Of a DNA stretch of 64,000 nucleotides, positions 26,001-32,792 are shown one piece after another. The position numbers and the translations under genes are program-made. Each line of letters starts with the position of its first letter. Positions within the stretch are counted from its first letter, which is position 1. The notes beneath the pieces are model-generated. The model saw only the letters and a program-made list of their open reading frames with translations, ran no database searches and was not told where the DNA came from. The DNA is from Bemisia tabaci (Eukaryota; Arthropoda; Insecta; Hemiptera; Aleyrodidae): positions 5,642,001 through 5,706,000 of the forward strand of contig NC_092801.1 in NCBI RefSeq assembly GCF_918797505.1. Reading direction: 5' to 3'.

Positions 26001-28508
26001 CCTGATCATCCATTAACACTTTGTATTTCACTCGCTGAAAACTGCAAATTTAAGACAAAAATTATCATGTAAATTTCATATTTTTTCATGATTTCAGTAA
26101 TGTTATCGCGAAGAATGAAGTTGCACGATCTTAACACCATTGCAATGCTTCTAGTTCCTTTTTGCAAAATGCAATCCAATCGTGGTCCATTTCCCACACT
26201 GGAAAAAAAACACATTGGATCTAGAGTCCAGACTCTTGAAAACATTGACAAGGAAATTACTCTTGATTCAATCGGATTTTTGCTTGAATCAAAACGAAAC
26301 CCGCTTAAATTAAGAGGTTTGGTTCTTGATTTAAGCTAGATTCTGATTGAATCAAGAGTACTTTTTCTTGTCGATGTTTTTAGGAGTCTGGACTCTAGAT
26401 CCAATGTGTTTTTTTTTTTTTTTTTTTTTCCAGTGCATGTTTCTTAGCTTCGAATTCGTTTCATCAGTCTATTCAATTACTCAAAATTTGTCAACTTGTC
26501 TCGTGGTTGAATTGTCTGCAACGTCTCAAACCAAGGAGCGAAAACTCGTTAAATCACACCGGAAAAAAAAAAAAAAAAACATATTGGATCTAGAGTTCAG
26601 ACTCTTAAAAACATCGACAAGAAAAAATACTCTTGATTCAATCGGATTTTTGCTTAAATCAAGAACTAAGCCTCTTAATTTGAGCGGATTTCCTTTTGAT
26701 TTAAGCTTAAATCTGATTGAATCAAGAGTATTTTTTCTTGTCGATGTTTTTAAGAGTCTGGATTCTAGATCCAATGTGTTTTTTTTCCAGTGCATGTTTC
26801 TTAGCTTCGAATTCGTTTTATCAGTCCATCCTAGAGTCCCTTTATACTGAGAGTCAAGACAACACCCCCTCATGGAGTCACAAACGAGAATAAAGATTAC
26901 ACAAATTGAACGTTTCTCGTAATCTTTGATCGGCCCATCCTCGAATTCCTTTCTCCGTTCCTTCCCTCATTTCGTTTGTTCCGTGTCGAACCCGTAATTC
27001 CTCGGTCCATTCTAGATTATAATATTTGCAATTGGGGTAAATGTAATCGTGATTCCCGTTTGTGACACTAAGGAGGCCTAAAATACGGCAACCAATCAGA
27101 AACAGATTCACATTGTCTTGACTCTCAGTATATAGGGACTCTAGACCATCCAATTCCGAGCAAAATTACTCAAAATTTGTCAACTTGTCTCGTGGTTGAT
27201 TTCATTCTGTCGATTTGTGTCGTAGGTTTACAAGCCGGTGGAAGACCGCGACGCGTGGAGTATCTGGCCGATGATATTGTACCCCAAGAGTCGCGGGGAG
27301 GTTCGGCTGGCTGATCGGAACCCTCATTCGGCCCCACTTCTCTACGCCCGCTTCGGGACTGACCGCCGGGATCTGGACGTCATCGTCGAAGGGATCAAGT
27401 TGGCCATCGGGCTCTCGGCCACCAAGGCCTTCCAGGTAAGAAAAAAGTTGAATATTTTAAAATTGTACATTCTGAGGGTTTATCATGTTGTATGGTTCAT
27501 AATTGGACGTATTTCTATGAAATGGAACTAAGCGCCATAGGGTGAGGAAGGTAGAGGGGGGCTTGGATTGGCGTCGGGCTCGTTCCGTCCTATACTCACA
27601 ATGCTTTTCCATGGCGCTTAGTTCCGTTCGACAGAACGCGCTATCCGGCATTCTAAATTCCTCAAAAGGAACTCCATTTGACTGAAATACGTCCAATTTG
27701 TTTACTGAAATATCTGATTTGCGTATAGCAGTATGGAATTTTTTCTAAGGATTTGTGTGAAAATTAATGACTCCTTTTGACCAAAAATCAAATTCTTAAA
27801 TTTCTCTTTTCTTACGTGCTCCCACGGTCTAGGTAAGAAAAGCGTGAAAGTTTGCATACTTTTTCGTTCTGAGGGTTTTATTATATTGTTTTGTCCATCA
27901 TTTGTTTGCTGAAATATTTGACTTGCGTGGAACATGATAGAATTTTTTCCAAGTATTTTTCTAAAAATCAATAATTCATTTGGACTAAAAATCAAATTTT
28001 TAAAGTTCTCTTTTCCTACGTGCTCCCACGGTCCATGGTAAGAAAAGCGTGAAATTTTGTATAATTTTTCCGTAGCACGGCAGTATACGAGTTTAATCTT
28101 GAAATTTTCCTTGCGCAGGCCCTGGGCAGCGAGCTGGTGACAATCCCGATCCCGGGTTGCGAGGCGTGGCCGTTCGGTACGGACGAGTACTGGGAGTGCG
28201 CGGCGCGGACCATCACGACGCAGCTCCACCACCAGTGCGGGACCTGCAAGATGGGCCCCGCGACAGACCCCACGGCCGTCGTCGACGCCCAGCTCCGGGT
28301 CTACGGCGTCCACAACCTTCGCGTCGCCGACGCCTCCATCATCCCGACCCTCCCGGCAGCCCACACCCAGGCCCCCTGCTACATGATCGGCGAGAAGGTC
28401 GCCGACATGATCAAGGAGGAGTGGATGCCCGAATACGTCCCCGAACACCTCCGCTACCTCAATATCAAGCAGTTCGCCGTCCCTGAAAACGAGGTTCCGG
28501 TCCAGTGA
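11028..28508 (+). CDS. FAD-dependent GMC oxidoreductase (glucose dehydrogenase-like), 8 coding exons
   Basis: Joined exons 11028-11031, 12672-12821, 13665-14018, 20541-20777, 22434-22741, 23959-24252, 27226-27435 and 28119-28508 give 648 residues and a TGA stop. All introns are GT-AG; phases are 1,1,1,1,0,0,0. Residues about 7-37 form a hydrophobic N-terminal segment (signal peptide or membrane anchor). The FAD-binding Rossmann motif is G65-x-G67-x-x-G70 with E89. GMC signature 1 is [18 protein letters not shown] (138-155) and signature 2 is [15 protein letters not shown] (313-327). Catalytic histidines are likely H557 (in [10 protein letters not shown]) and H601 (in [13 protein letters not shown]). 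The family oxidises alcohols, sugars or sterols with FAD; the substrate cannot be read. Length is normal for insect members. Confidence 0.93.
11032..11848 (+). other. GMC intron 1, left part, unassigned
   Basis: AT-rich intron sequence with a T-rich stretch at 11270-11360 and no recognised repeat. ORFs here (11161-11397 plus, 11419-11652 minus) are low-complexity and not supported. Confidence 0.5.
11849..12118. repeat. CCCAAGTAGCA element, shorter copy in GMC intron 1
   Basis: A 270-bp relative of 5224-5584, flanked by TA on both sides (11847-11848, 12119-12120). The interior ATCGCGATTTTATC words are fewer. Confidence 0.65.
12365..12592. mobile_element. CACTGGAAAA-family MITE in GMC intron 1
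   Basis: 228 bp, ends CACTGGAAAAAAACCACATT and the complement. The interior arms contain GATCTAGAGTCCAGACTCTT and TTGATTTAAGCTTAAATC. It lies 79 bp upstream of exon 2. Four more copies: 26197-26435, 26557-26792, 36261-36486, 41814-42041. Confidence 0.75.
12672..12821 (+). CDS. GMC gene exon 2: hydrophobic N-terminus
   Basis: Acceptor TTTCACAG at 12671, donor GTAAAG at 12822, phase 1 at both ends. It encodes residues 2-51, mostly a hydrophobic stretch ([23 protein letters not shown]) followed by a charged linker (EKGLLAKEE). No typical signal-peptidase site is obvious, so a membrane anchor is as likely as secretion. Confidence 0.85.
12889..13121. mobile_element. Transib-like MITE in GMC intron 2
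   Basis: 233 bp, left end CACAGTGGATCGGGTCAAT, right end ATCCACTGTT (one mismatch). Flanks TGACG (12884-12888) and CGACG (13122-13126), a 5-bp duplication with one difference. Confidence 0.7.
13272..13420. repeat. CTGCCGTG-family half copy in GMC intron 2
   Basis: Only one arm (AAACGCCGTATGAACATTCG, GTTGCCAAG) is present, without its inverted partner. The following 13420-13664 is unassigned intron. Confidence 0.55.
13665..14018 (+). CDS. GMC gene exon 3: FAD-binding fold and signature 1
   Basis: Acceptor GATTCGCAG, donor GTACTG at 14019. Encodes residues 52-170 with [25 protein letters not shown] and the first GMC signature. Strongly GC-rich against AT-rich introns. ORFs on the opposite strand here are shadows of this exon. 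Confidence 0.95.
14054..14957. repeat. AATGGAG-family element in GMC intron 3, split by another MITE
   Basis: Starts 35 bp after the exon 3 donor. Ends AATGGAGATGTTGCATG and its complement; AAGGC flanks both sides, possibly a 5-bp duplication. The centre is interrupted by the element at 14289-14677. The 165-residue minus ORF spanning it is a shadow. Confidence 0.65.
14289..14677. mobile_element. AGAGTACC-ended MITE nested in the AATGGAG element
   Basis: 389 bp with ends AGAGTACCTGTAT and ATACAGGTACTCT. Direct repeats AGCAGGGCT flank it (14280-14288, 14678-14686), an 8-9 bp duplication in the range of hAT or Mutator-type elements. A half copy may lie at about 55510. Confidence 0.6.
14960..15190. 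repeat. GGCCGTTTGTAA inverted-repeat element
   Basis: Ends GGCCGTTTGTAA and TTACAATCGGCC with CCTCTGGCCATCAAAC/GTTTGACCAGAGG inside. TTAA occurs at both flanks (allowing one extra base on the right), which would fit a piggyBac-like target, but this is weak. Confidence 0.5.
15616..15893. repeat. Old copy of the 255-bp TCGACGGTGAAAC family
   Basis: TCGAGGGTGAAACTGC at the left, a GACAGGAAGTCTGCAACG block, and TTTTACCATCGA at the right match the 255-bp family (see 21806-22060) with many substitutions. Confidence 0.5.
15894..16240 (+). other. GMC intron 3, unassigned
   Basis: Contains an imperfect inverted pair around 16050-16150 (CATGTTGAATAAAAC against TTCACCATGTAAAAACGGTT). No gene seen. Confidence 0.4.
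16241..17003. repeat. Degenerate minisatellite with about 210-bp higher-order repeat
   Basis: Monomers of roughly 30 bp (AGAATGAAGGCGCTGCAAAA, AGTATCTCGTTAGAATGAAG) run through the segment. The marker GAGGAGTAGCTTGTT recurs at 16341, 16551 and 16764, periods 210 and 213. Monomers within a period differ more than the same monomer between periods, which is the mark of a higher-order repeat. ORFs on both strands are by-products. Confidence 0.65.
17158..17240. repeat. AAGGGCGTATCTT element fragment
   Basis: Shares GTGAGCCCTG...GGGGCTCAT with the elements at 34203-34315 and 43421-43518. The right end is lost. Confidence 0.45.
17438..17592. repeat. Degraded copy of the 165-bp hAT-like MITE
   Basis: The interior (ATCGATTATCGATATT, GGTGTTCG, ATCGATCCTTCTCCA) and right end (AAAGCACGCCACGCC) match 59516-59680. 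The left end and target duplication are gone. Confidence 0.55.
17593..19298 (+). other. GMC intron 3, unassigned stretch
   Basis: About 1.7 kb of AT-rich intron with no recognised repeat or splice-flanked coding segment. A 107-residue plus ORF (18595-18918) has no domain and no family resemblance; probably chance. Confidence 0.4.
19299..19580. repeat. GGCCTGGTTACACGATCAAA element, copy 1
   Basis: Inverted ends GGCCTGGTTACACGATCAAA and GTGTAACCAGCCC. It shares CTGTGGGGCTCATCCTTCAT with the better copy at 43694-43988, reversed. Confidence 0.6.
19600..19800. repeat. ACTTCACGCAATGC hairpin-related repeat
   Basis: GCAATGCGTGAAGTATCCA and CATTGCGTGAAGTATTCAC occur as two related units; similar sequence lies at 45780-45880 and 48425-48560. 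Related to the core of the CCCTGGT family. Confidence 0.45.
20175..20313. mobile_element. GGACTACATTTTGC-family MITE in GMC intron 3
   Basis: 139-bp hairpin with perfect AATA flanks (20171-20174, 20314-20317). It lies about 230 bp upstream of exon 4. Confidence 0.72.
20541..20777 (+). CDS. GMC gene exon 4
   Basis: Acceptor TCTATTACAG, donor GTAGGC at 20778, phase 1 at both ends. Encodes residues 170-249: [15 protein letters not shown], which insect GMC proteins carry after the first signature, then AYRTQ-like and GFQLVDYNN substrate-domain segments. It follows a 6.5-kb intron. Confidence 0.93.
20778..21205 (+). other. GMC intron 4, left part, unassigned
   Basis: No recognised repeat or coding segment up to the MITE at 21206; includes the target repeat GTAAAAAC at 21198-21205. 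Confidence 0.45.
21206..21774. mobile_element. 331-bp-type hAT-like MITE, old copy carrying an insertion
   Basis: Ends CATAGAGTACACAGAG and a drifted right end; perfect 8-bp flanks GTAAAAAC (21198-21205, 21775-21782). Its left arm is split by the 255-bp element 21227-21481. Confidence 0.72.
21227..21481. mobile_element. 255-bp TCGACGGTGAAAC MITE nested in hAT-like MITE
   Basis: Exactly 255 bp, ends TCGACGGTGAAACTACCAAA and the complement, flanked by TA on both sides (21225-21226, 21482-21483). No transposase. The 127-residue ORF across it is a shadow. Confidence 0.78.
21804..22395. mobile_element. 331-bp-type hAT-like MITE split two bases from its left end
   Basis: Perfect 8-bp flanks CAAAGTTA (21796-21803, 22396-22403). 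The element's first CA is separated from the rest (CATAGAG at 22061) by the 255-bp MITE at 21806-22060. The interior has a CAA trinucleotide run at about 22216-22240. The right flank is 30 bp upstream of exon 5. Confidence 0.75.
21806..22060. mobile_element. 255-bp TCGACGGTGAAAC MITE, copy 2
   Basis: 255 bp, flanked by CA on both sides (21804-21805, 22061-22062). Nearly identical to 54424-54678. Confidence 0.78.
22434..22741 (+). CDS. GMC gene exon 5: signature 2
   Basis: Acceptor TTTTTGCGTAG, donor GTATTC at 22742, ending in phase 0. Encodes residues 249-351 with the [14 protein letters not shown] strand region, signature 2 and the conserved GVGQNLQ. Without splicing the frame runs about 50 codons into the intron before a stop, and those extra residues are not family-like. 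Confidence 0.95.
22742..23717 (+). other. GMC intron 5 with a perfect hairpin
   Basis: Apart from the hairpin at 22941-23024 and A/T homopolymers, I see no recognised element. The short ORF at 23512-23718 is not supported. Confidence 0.45.
22941..23024. repeat. Perfect 39-bp-arm inverted repeat
   Basis: Arms 22941-22979 and 22986-23024 match at every base, including nine-A/nine-T runs, around a 6-base loop (ATGGAC). No target duplication seen. It could be a tiny foldback element or a replication-made palindrome. Confidence 0.8.
23718..23838. repeat. ACTTCACGC hairpin core of the CCCTGGT family
   Basis: GGTACTTCACGCATTGCG and CGCAATGCGTGAAGTA form a hairpin with TAGGTTTGTAGGCGCC beyond; the GC-rich CGCCGCGGCGCGCGGCGCC follows. 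Only the core of the longer element at 40313-41247. Confidence 0.6.
23839..23947. repeat. Half of an AATGGAG-family element abutting exon 6
   Basis: Right arm only (GTGGCACCATCGTGTTTCTC ... AACATCTCCATT). The remaining intron 5 sequence is just GTACTCATTCCAG before exon 6, so the branch point probably lies in repeat-derived DNA. Confidence 0.65.
23959..24252 (+). CDS. GMC gene exon 6
   Basis: Acceptor TACTCATTCCAG, donor GTAAAA at 24253, phase 0 at both ends. Encodes residues 352-449. It begins [10 protein letters not shown], where most relatives have DH after NLQ. A MITE end (23947) lies about 12 bp upstream of the acceptor. Confidence 0.93.
24347..24596. mobile_element. GGATTGCATTTTGC-family MITE in GMC intron 6
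   Basis: 250 bp, ends GGATTGCATTTTGCAAAAAG and the complement; flanks AAAT and ACAT, one mismatch. Confidence 0.68.
24736..25001. repeat. CTGCCGTG-family MITE in GMC intron 6
   Basis: 266 bp with CTGCCGTGCTAAGGAAGAAC at the left and CCTTAGTACAACAG at the right; flanks AATA and TATA. Confidence 0.68.
25433..25574. mobile_element. GGAC-ended hairpin MITE in GMC intron 6
   Basis: 142 bp, divergent interior, perfect ATTT flanks (25429-25432, 25575-25578). Confidence 0.65.
25921..26177. mobile_element. GGATTGCATTTTGC-family MITE, copy 2
   Basis: 257 bp, flanks AATT and AATC (one mismatch). Confidence 0.68.
26197..26435. mobile_element. CACTGGAAAA-family MITE, copy 2
   Basis: Ends CACTGGAAAAAAAACACATT and CCAGTG with an expanded run of about 20 T (26409-26429). 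CA flanks both sides. Confidence 0.72.
26557..26792. mobile_element. CACTGGAAAA-family MITE, copy 3
   Basis: Left end CACCGG followed by an expanded A run (about 26563-26579); CA flanks both sides. The flanking CATGTTTCTTAGCTTCGAAT also follows copy 2, so the neighbourhood is itself duplicated. Confidence 0.72.
26826..27148. repeat. AGAGTCCCTTTATACTGAG inverted-repeat element
   Basis: Ends AGAGTCCCTTTATACTGAGA and CTCAGTATATAGGGACTCT are inverted; CCATC lies at both borders. Related ends occur at about 43527 and 59733. It is inserted close to the acceptor side of intron 6. Confidence 0.6.
27226..27435 (+). CDS. GMC gene exon 7
   Basis: Acceptor GTGTCGTAG, donor GTAAGA at 27436, phase 0. Encodes residues 450-519, including [16 protein letters not shown], which matches the conserved HPxSRGxVxLxSxDP region of the family. 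Confidence 0.95.
27436..28083 (+). repeat. GMC intron 7 built of about 205-bp units that repeat the donor region
   Basis: The sequence following the true donor (GTAAGAAAAAAGTTG ... TTCTGAGGGTTTATCATGTT) recurs from 27833 (GTAAGAAAAGCGTGAAAG) and again from 28038 (GTAAGAAAAGCGTGAAAT). Units two and three are 205 bp apart. The first unit is lengthened by the MITE at 27505-27694. A CTGCCGTG-family end (AGCACGGCAG, to 28083) closes the array 35 bp before exon 8. Confidence 0.65.
27505..27694. mobile_element. GGACGTATTT-family MITE in GMC intron 7
   Basis: 190 bp, ends GGACGTATTTCTATG and CTGAAATACGTCC; perfect AATT flanks (27501-27504, 27695-27698). The neighbouring intron unit (CATCATTTGTTTGCTGAAAT) shows the site without the insert. 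Confidence 0.75.
28119..28508 (+). CDS. GMC gene exon 8: catalytic C-terminus
   Basis: Acceptor CCTTGCGCAG at 28118, stop TGA 28506-28508. Encodes residues 520-648 with [31 protein letters not shown] and the second active-site histidine. The C-terminal tail after residue 621 (MPEYVPEH...) is variable in the family. No AATAAA is evident in the next 100 bp, and a MITE begins about 60 bp after the stop. Confidence 0.95.
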   Translation, partial: ALGSELVTIPIPGCEAWPFGTDEYWECAARTITTQLHHQCGTCKMGPATDPTAVVDAQLRVYGVHNLRVADASIIPTLPAAHTQAPCYMIGEKVADMIKEEWMPEYVPEHLRYLNIKQFAVPENEVPVQ

Positions 28509-28600
28509 TTACTCGCGAGTCTATTCGGGGTGATTATTTGAAATTAATAGACAAAACTATAGACTAAGCCGCCGTGCTAAGGAAGGACGCCGTTCATACG

Positions 28601-29128
28601 CATAGAGTACACCGAAAAAAATAATATGCTGTTTTAGCACCTAGGATGTTAAAAATGTGTCTAGTGATCCCAAGATGACGCCTTAACTGCCTGCACAGTT
28701 AAATTTGCATTTACATGATGTAAAAATAACTGCAAAGGCAGTAAAGACAACAACCTCGGATCACCAGACACATTTTTAACATCCTAGGTGCTAAAACAGC
28801 ATATTATTTTTTTCTGTGTACATAGAGTCGTAATGTATGTGGGTGAGCTGGCGCCACTTTTAAGCATTTTCCAGGTCCCGAATTCCGAGACTCCTGTGTG
28901 ACGCCGGGTCACTTTTTCGATACATGATCGATTGTTTGCGATACACGGGTACCCGGCCATCCGATGTAAACAAAGAAGATAGGAATCACCACGTATTTCA
29001 CACCGCCATTTTGGATCGCACATGTATCGAAGAAATGACCCGAACTCGGCGTACACCGGGCTCGGAACTCGTCGAGCAGAACATGGCGCCAGCTCTCCCA
29101 TTTACAGTACGACTCTATGTACTCTATG
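28601..29128. mobile_element. 331-bp-type hAT-like MITE with an insertion
   Basis: Perfect 8-bp flanks TTCATACG (28593-28600, 29129-29136). The interior lacks the long trinucleotide run seen in other copies. Confidence 0.78.
28610..28818. mobile_element. CACCGAAAA-family MITE, intact 209 bp
   Basis: Ends CACCGAAAAAAATAATATGC and the near complement; TA flanks both sides (28608-28609, 28819-28820). Long arms contain GTTTTAGCACCTAGGATG. Confidence 0.75.
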
Positions 29129-29150
29129 TTCATACGGCGTTCTTCCTATG

Positions 29151-29951
29151 TGAACTGTGTTATATTTCTAAATTAAGTCAAATATGTTAGAATTTTGTTG
29201 AACCTTTGTTACATCCGGATGCATTTATGTTTCCATTTTCCTCTAATGTGTGCCAATTATTAATCCGCGAGTCTTGCGTTGTTAAGCGTAGATAGAGTCC
29301 AGAAGTTTATGCACTTCTAGACTACAACAGAGGATGGTCTGACGTCAGTATTACATGGAAAGTAAATGCAACAAGCAAGATGGCAGATCTTCTGTCGCGG
29401 TCCAAAGGTGCGTAAACTTATTCGGCCTGGACTCCAGTAATCTGGTTGCGTAAAATGTAAAAGAAAGAAAAGTATTTCAAGTCGAAAAGTCCAGAAGTGT
29501 GTATGATGTTTGAGACTTTCAGTCGGACTATTTAGGACTGAAACTGAAAACTGTAAACAGAAACGGGGAGACAAATATCAGTAGTTGGGCTCTTAATTGT
29601 AAGTTGTGATTAAATTTTTGATAAAAAAAAAATTCCAAAGAACTCTTTTCCTTGTCACTACAATAATGGATCATCATGACACGGGAAATTTTCGTCGAGG
29701 TGATGGAATTTTATTCTGGGTTCATGCGTCCCTCGTCTCTCTTGCAACAAAGAAAATTTCCATTGTAAATATGCGATAATATATTGAAAATATGCGGGAC
29801 AAAAAAAGTTTAAGAGTAGTTTCATTGGTTTTTTCGTGACATTTCTTTTCAGGTACACACCTTGAAATTGAATTTGTGCCGGAATAAACATCAAAATTTG
29901 AAATTTTAGCCGCAAACATGTTCGACCTGCCCTATTAGCGCGTTTCACTGT
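29151..29951. other. Unassigned intergenic
   Basis: No supported gene or repeat. Minus-strand ORFs (29317-29574, 29658-29963) lack domains. Confidence 0.4.
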
Positions 29952-30298
29952 CCCAAGTAGCATTTCTCAACAGAAAAATTGCGATATTTGGAAATTAAGC
30001 TGCGATTTTTTGGCGATAAAATTGATAGGATCATCAACATCTGAGCGATTATCCTCGATCTTGTCGAAATTTTATCTCTTTAAAATCTCTTTCGATAAAA
30101 TCGAAATTATATCTCAATTTATCACAATTTTTTTTTATTACACGATGAATCACCGTCGATATAATCGCGATTTTATCACAAGTTTAAGCGATCGAATCGC
30201 AATTTTTCATCCCATAAAATTGCAATAAATCGATGTCGGAAAAATCGCGATACATTCTTCGATCAAATCGCAACTTATCGCGATTGCTGCTACGCGGG
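29952..30298. repeat. CCCAAGTAGCA element, copy 3
   Basis: Left end CCCAAGTAGCATTTCTCAAC; the right end is drifted (TGCTACGCGGG). Same ATCGCGATTTTATC-rich interior as 5224-5584. Confidence 0.58.
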
Positions 30299-30300
30299 GC

Positions 30301-31519
30301 AGTGATCCGATGTCTAGGGATTTATCCCCAGATCTAGGGATTTTTCAGACAATCTAGGGATTTTTGTTTTTTGATGAGGTAAAAGTAAGCAAATACGACT
30401 TTTACACCTCAATTATTAAAATAGCCTTCATGCACGCTGGGCTTGTCGATTTCCTTTGACACTTTCGCAGTGGTGAATGCATAGCTGAAGTGCGCTGCAG
30501 CTAAAATTGTATTAGCAAATGAGTGGTTTTCATACGAGGATTAAAAATAAACAAGTGGTACGGAATATAACAAAAGACTATGAACTATGCAAAACGATAA
30601 TCCGGATAGCGGAACTTGGCTGTTTTGAAAACGCCTTCAAATGCGGCGTGATACCTCACGCATTCCGGAGAGTTCAAATAGTTGTATTATTGCGCCTTAG
30701 AAATGCGACGGAAGATTACAATCGAAAGAGCCTTATACACGCTGGCTTTGTCGATTTCCTTTGACATTTTTGCAGTGGTGAATGCATAGCTAAAATGCGC
30801 TCCAGCCAGAAGTATATTCAGCAAATGAGTAGTTTTTATAGGAGGATTGAAAACAAACAAATGGTAGGAAAAAAAACATTATAATAGGAACTTTGCAAAG
30901 CAATAATCCGGATATCAGAACTTGGATGTTTTGAAAACGCTTTCAAATGCGGCGTGATACCTCACGCATTCCGGAGAGTTCAAATAAATGTATTATTGTG
31001 CCTTAGGAAGATTACAAATTTTAGCGAAAATATTTTTTCATCTATATTTTGTAATCCTTATTGGCAACATTATTTTTCCCGTAAATAAACCGGAACAGAA
31101 ACCCAGCACCATTTCTCCACCTTGTTACATACAGTTTCGGGCCACTTTTAGTGTTTAATTTTTTAATCGGAACAGAAAGGATTGCGCCACTCGATATAAT
31201 CAACATCTTTAGCAGTAAAAAAAAAAAAAAAAAAACAATAATGAAAACTCAACCAATATTCTTTCATTTTATTGGTCTGTTTTAGCACTGCTTGGCACTA
31301 TGCTTTCAGAAAGCGGCAAAATTCAAACGAGCCAATCATATTTCAATATTGCAAATCGAAATATCGAATAGGCGTCATGATTCAACGTCAAAAATGGCGG
31401 TTTTTTGCAAAATCTGGGGATTTTTTTGGGATATTTGAGCAAATCTGGGACTTCAGGAATTTTTAGCGAAATCGAGGGATGTTTTTTCTTTCCTGCTAGG
31501 GATTTAATATCGGATCACT
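30301..31519. repeat. AGTGATCCGAT-ended element holding an inverted dimer of the 307-bp monomer
   Basis: Inverted ends AGTGATCCGAT (30301-30311) and ATCGGATCACT (31509-31519). CTAGGGATTT motifs recur near both ends. Between them, 30424-31020 carries two units of the 307-bp monomer of 7661-8640, in the opposite orientation. A poly-A run lies at about 31219-31235. No target duplication identified, so its status as one element is tentative. Confidence 0.45.
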
Positions 31520-31841
31520 AACTTGGGGTGCGTCGCTGGGACCAATCAACGGTGCAATTTTTCGGCTCGAAAATCCTGAATTTAGATCCGGCCGTGCGAT
31601 GGGCGGAAAAGCACCTGGGCGCAGGAGCCACCTCGAGGTTGCCGGGAGGCGAAAGGGGGTTGGAAGCAGGGGGGGGGGCGGGGAGTCTATCGATCTCCCT
31701 GGTGCTCCCCTACCCCCTCCTCGTCCCCCAGTTAGAGCCTCTTCCCGCAGTTGAGCTGCCAAGTGAGCCCTATACAACACCGCTTCCTCTTTCGGAAGAT
31801 TTTCGGAGGGATTTCTTGCCTAACTGCGCATCAACATCCTT
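31520..31841. other. GC-rich unassigned segment
   Basis: Overlapping ORFs on both strands (31496-31780 minus, 31528-31866 plus) with a G run near 31671-31679. No domain, splice site pair or known repeat; I do not call a gene. Confidence 0.35.
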
Positions 31842-32092
31842 ACTACTGAGAAAAAACGCCGTATGAACCTTTCGCCGTTGCCAGATTTCCTTTGGTAAAT
31901 CACGAATTTTGGGGGAAGTTTGTATGAATATTCTTCCTCTAATTTTTCAGATAATTTTTTTCGCAATTTTACCTACAGTTCTTGAAAATTAATCGGAAAA
32001 ATATTCATAACTTTTCTCAAAAATAAGCATTTTATCGAAAGAAATTTGGAAACTCTCGAATTATCATACGGCGTTCTTCCATAGCACGACAG
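31842..32092. repeat. CTGCCGTG-family MITE
   Basis: About 251 bp; CGCCGTATGAACCTTTCG at the left and CATACGGCGTTCTTCC...GACAG at the right. Immediately followed by a partial copy (32098-32180). Confidence 0.62.
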
Positions 32093-32217
32093 CTTACTGC
32101 CATGCTTAGGAAGAACCATGTATGAGCCGTCGGAAGTTGCCGAATTTCCTCTGATAAAATATGAATTTTCAAGGAAATATCGATGGTCAAAGAGCAAAGC
32201 CACGTATCTCCAGTCTG

Positions 32218-32475
32218 ACATGCTATGGAGGAACGCAGATTGAGTCATCGGAAGTTGCCAAATTTCATATGATAAAACATGAATTTCCGGGTAAATTTGA
32301 AAATAAATAGTCCACTTTCGTTTTTTCAGAGACTCTTGTTCGTAATTTAATCCAAAGTGTCTGAAAATTTCAACGAATAATACTCATAACTTTCTTCCAA
32401 AATAAATATTTTCTGAGAGGAAATTTGGCGACATCCGAAAGCTCATGCGGCGATTTTCTTTAGCATCATTACAGT
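32218..32475. repeat. CTGCCGTG-family MITE, degenerate
   Basis: Arms GGAACGCAGATTGAGTCATC and CATGCGGCGATTTTCTTTAG are inverted; ends poorly preserved. Confidence 0.55.
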
Positions 32476-32792
32476 GTTTCAAAACTTCCACCCCTATAGT
32501 ATTTTTTCGAAGAGAAGCGAATGCACTTTAAATCTCCAAATTTGCGTAGGATATTTCGCAAATAGATAGGAAAAATCAAGGGATTTTTCAACAAATTACG
32601 TTGGCTAGTTCTCCAGAGATAAAATAAATCATGAATCGCTTAGAGATACGTAATCTCACACTGTGGTCCATCGGTATGTGAATATACATTTTCGAGTTCT
32701 ACGGGGAATTTCGCGATTAGATCTAAATTACCTACTTGAAACTTTAAAGACAAAATATTCATAACTCTCTTCGAAAATACACATTTTGTCGG

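Larger units (their letters stand above)
28569..29150. repeat. Three-level nested MITE stack after the GMC gene
   Basis: A short palindromic CTGCCGTG-family remnant (CCGTGCTAAGGAAGGACGCC before, GGCGTTCTTCCTA after) is split by a hAT-like MITE (28601-29128), itself split by a CACCGAAAA MITE (28610-28818). Confidence 0.7.

Noticed and set aside
27702..28448. 248-residue minus-strand ORF
   Set aside because: Half lies opposite GMC exon 8 and half crosses the tandem units of intron 7; no family-like motif and no splice logic.
30301..31519. Helitron, suggested by TC start and CTAG near the right end
   Set aside because: No 3' hairpin at the right place, and the inverted AGTGATCCGAT ends argue for a cut-and-paste type element instead.
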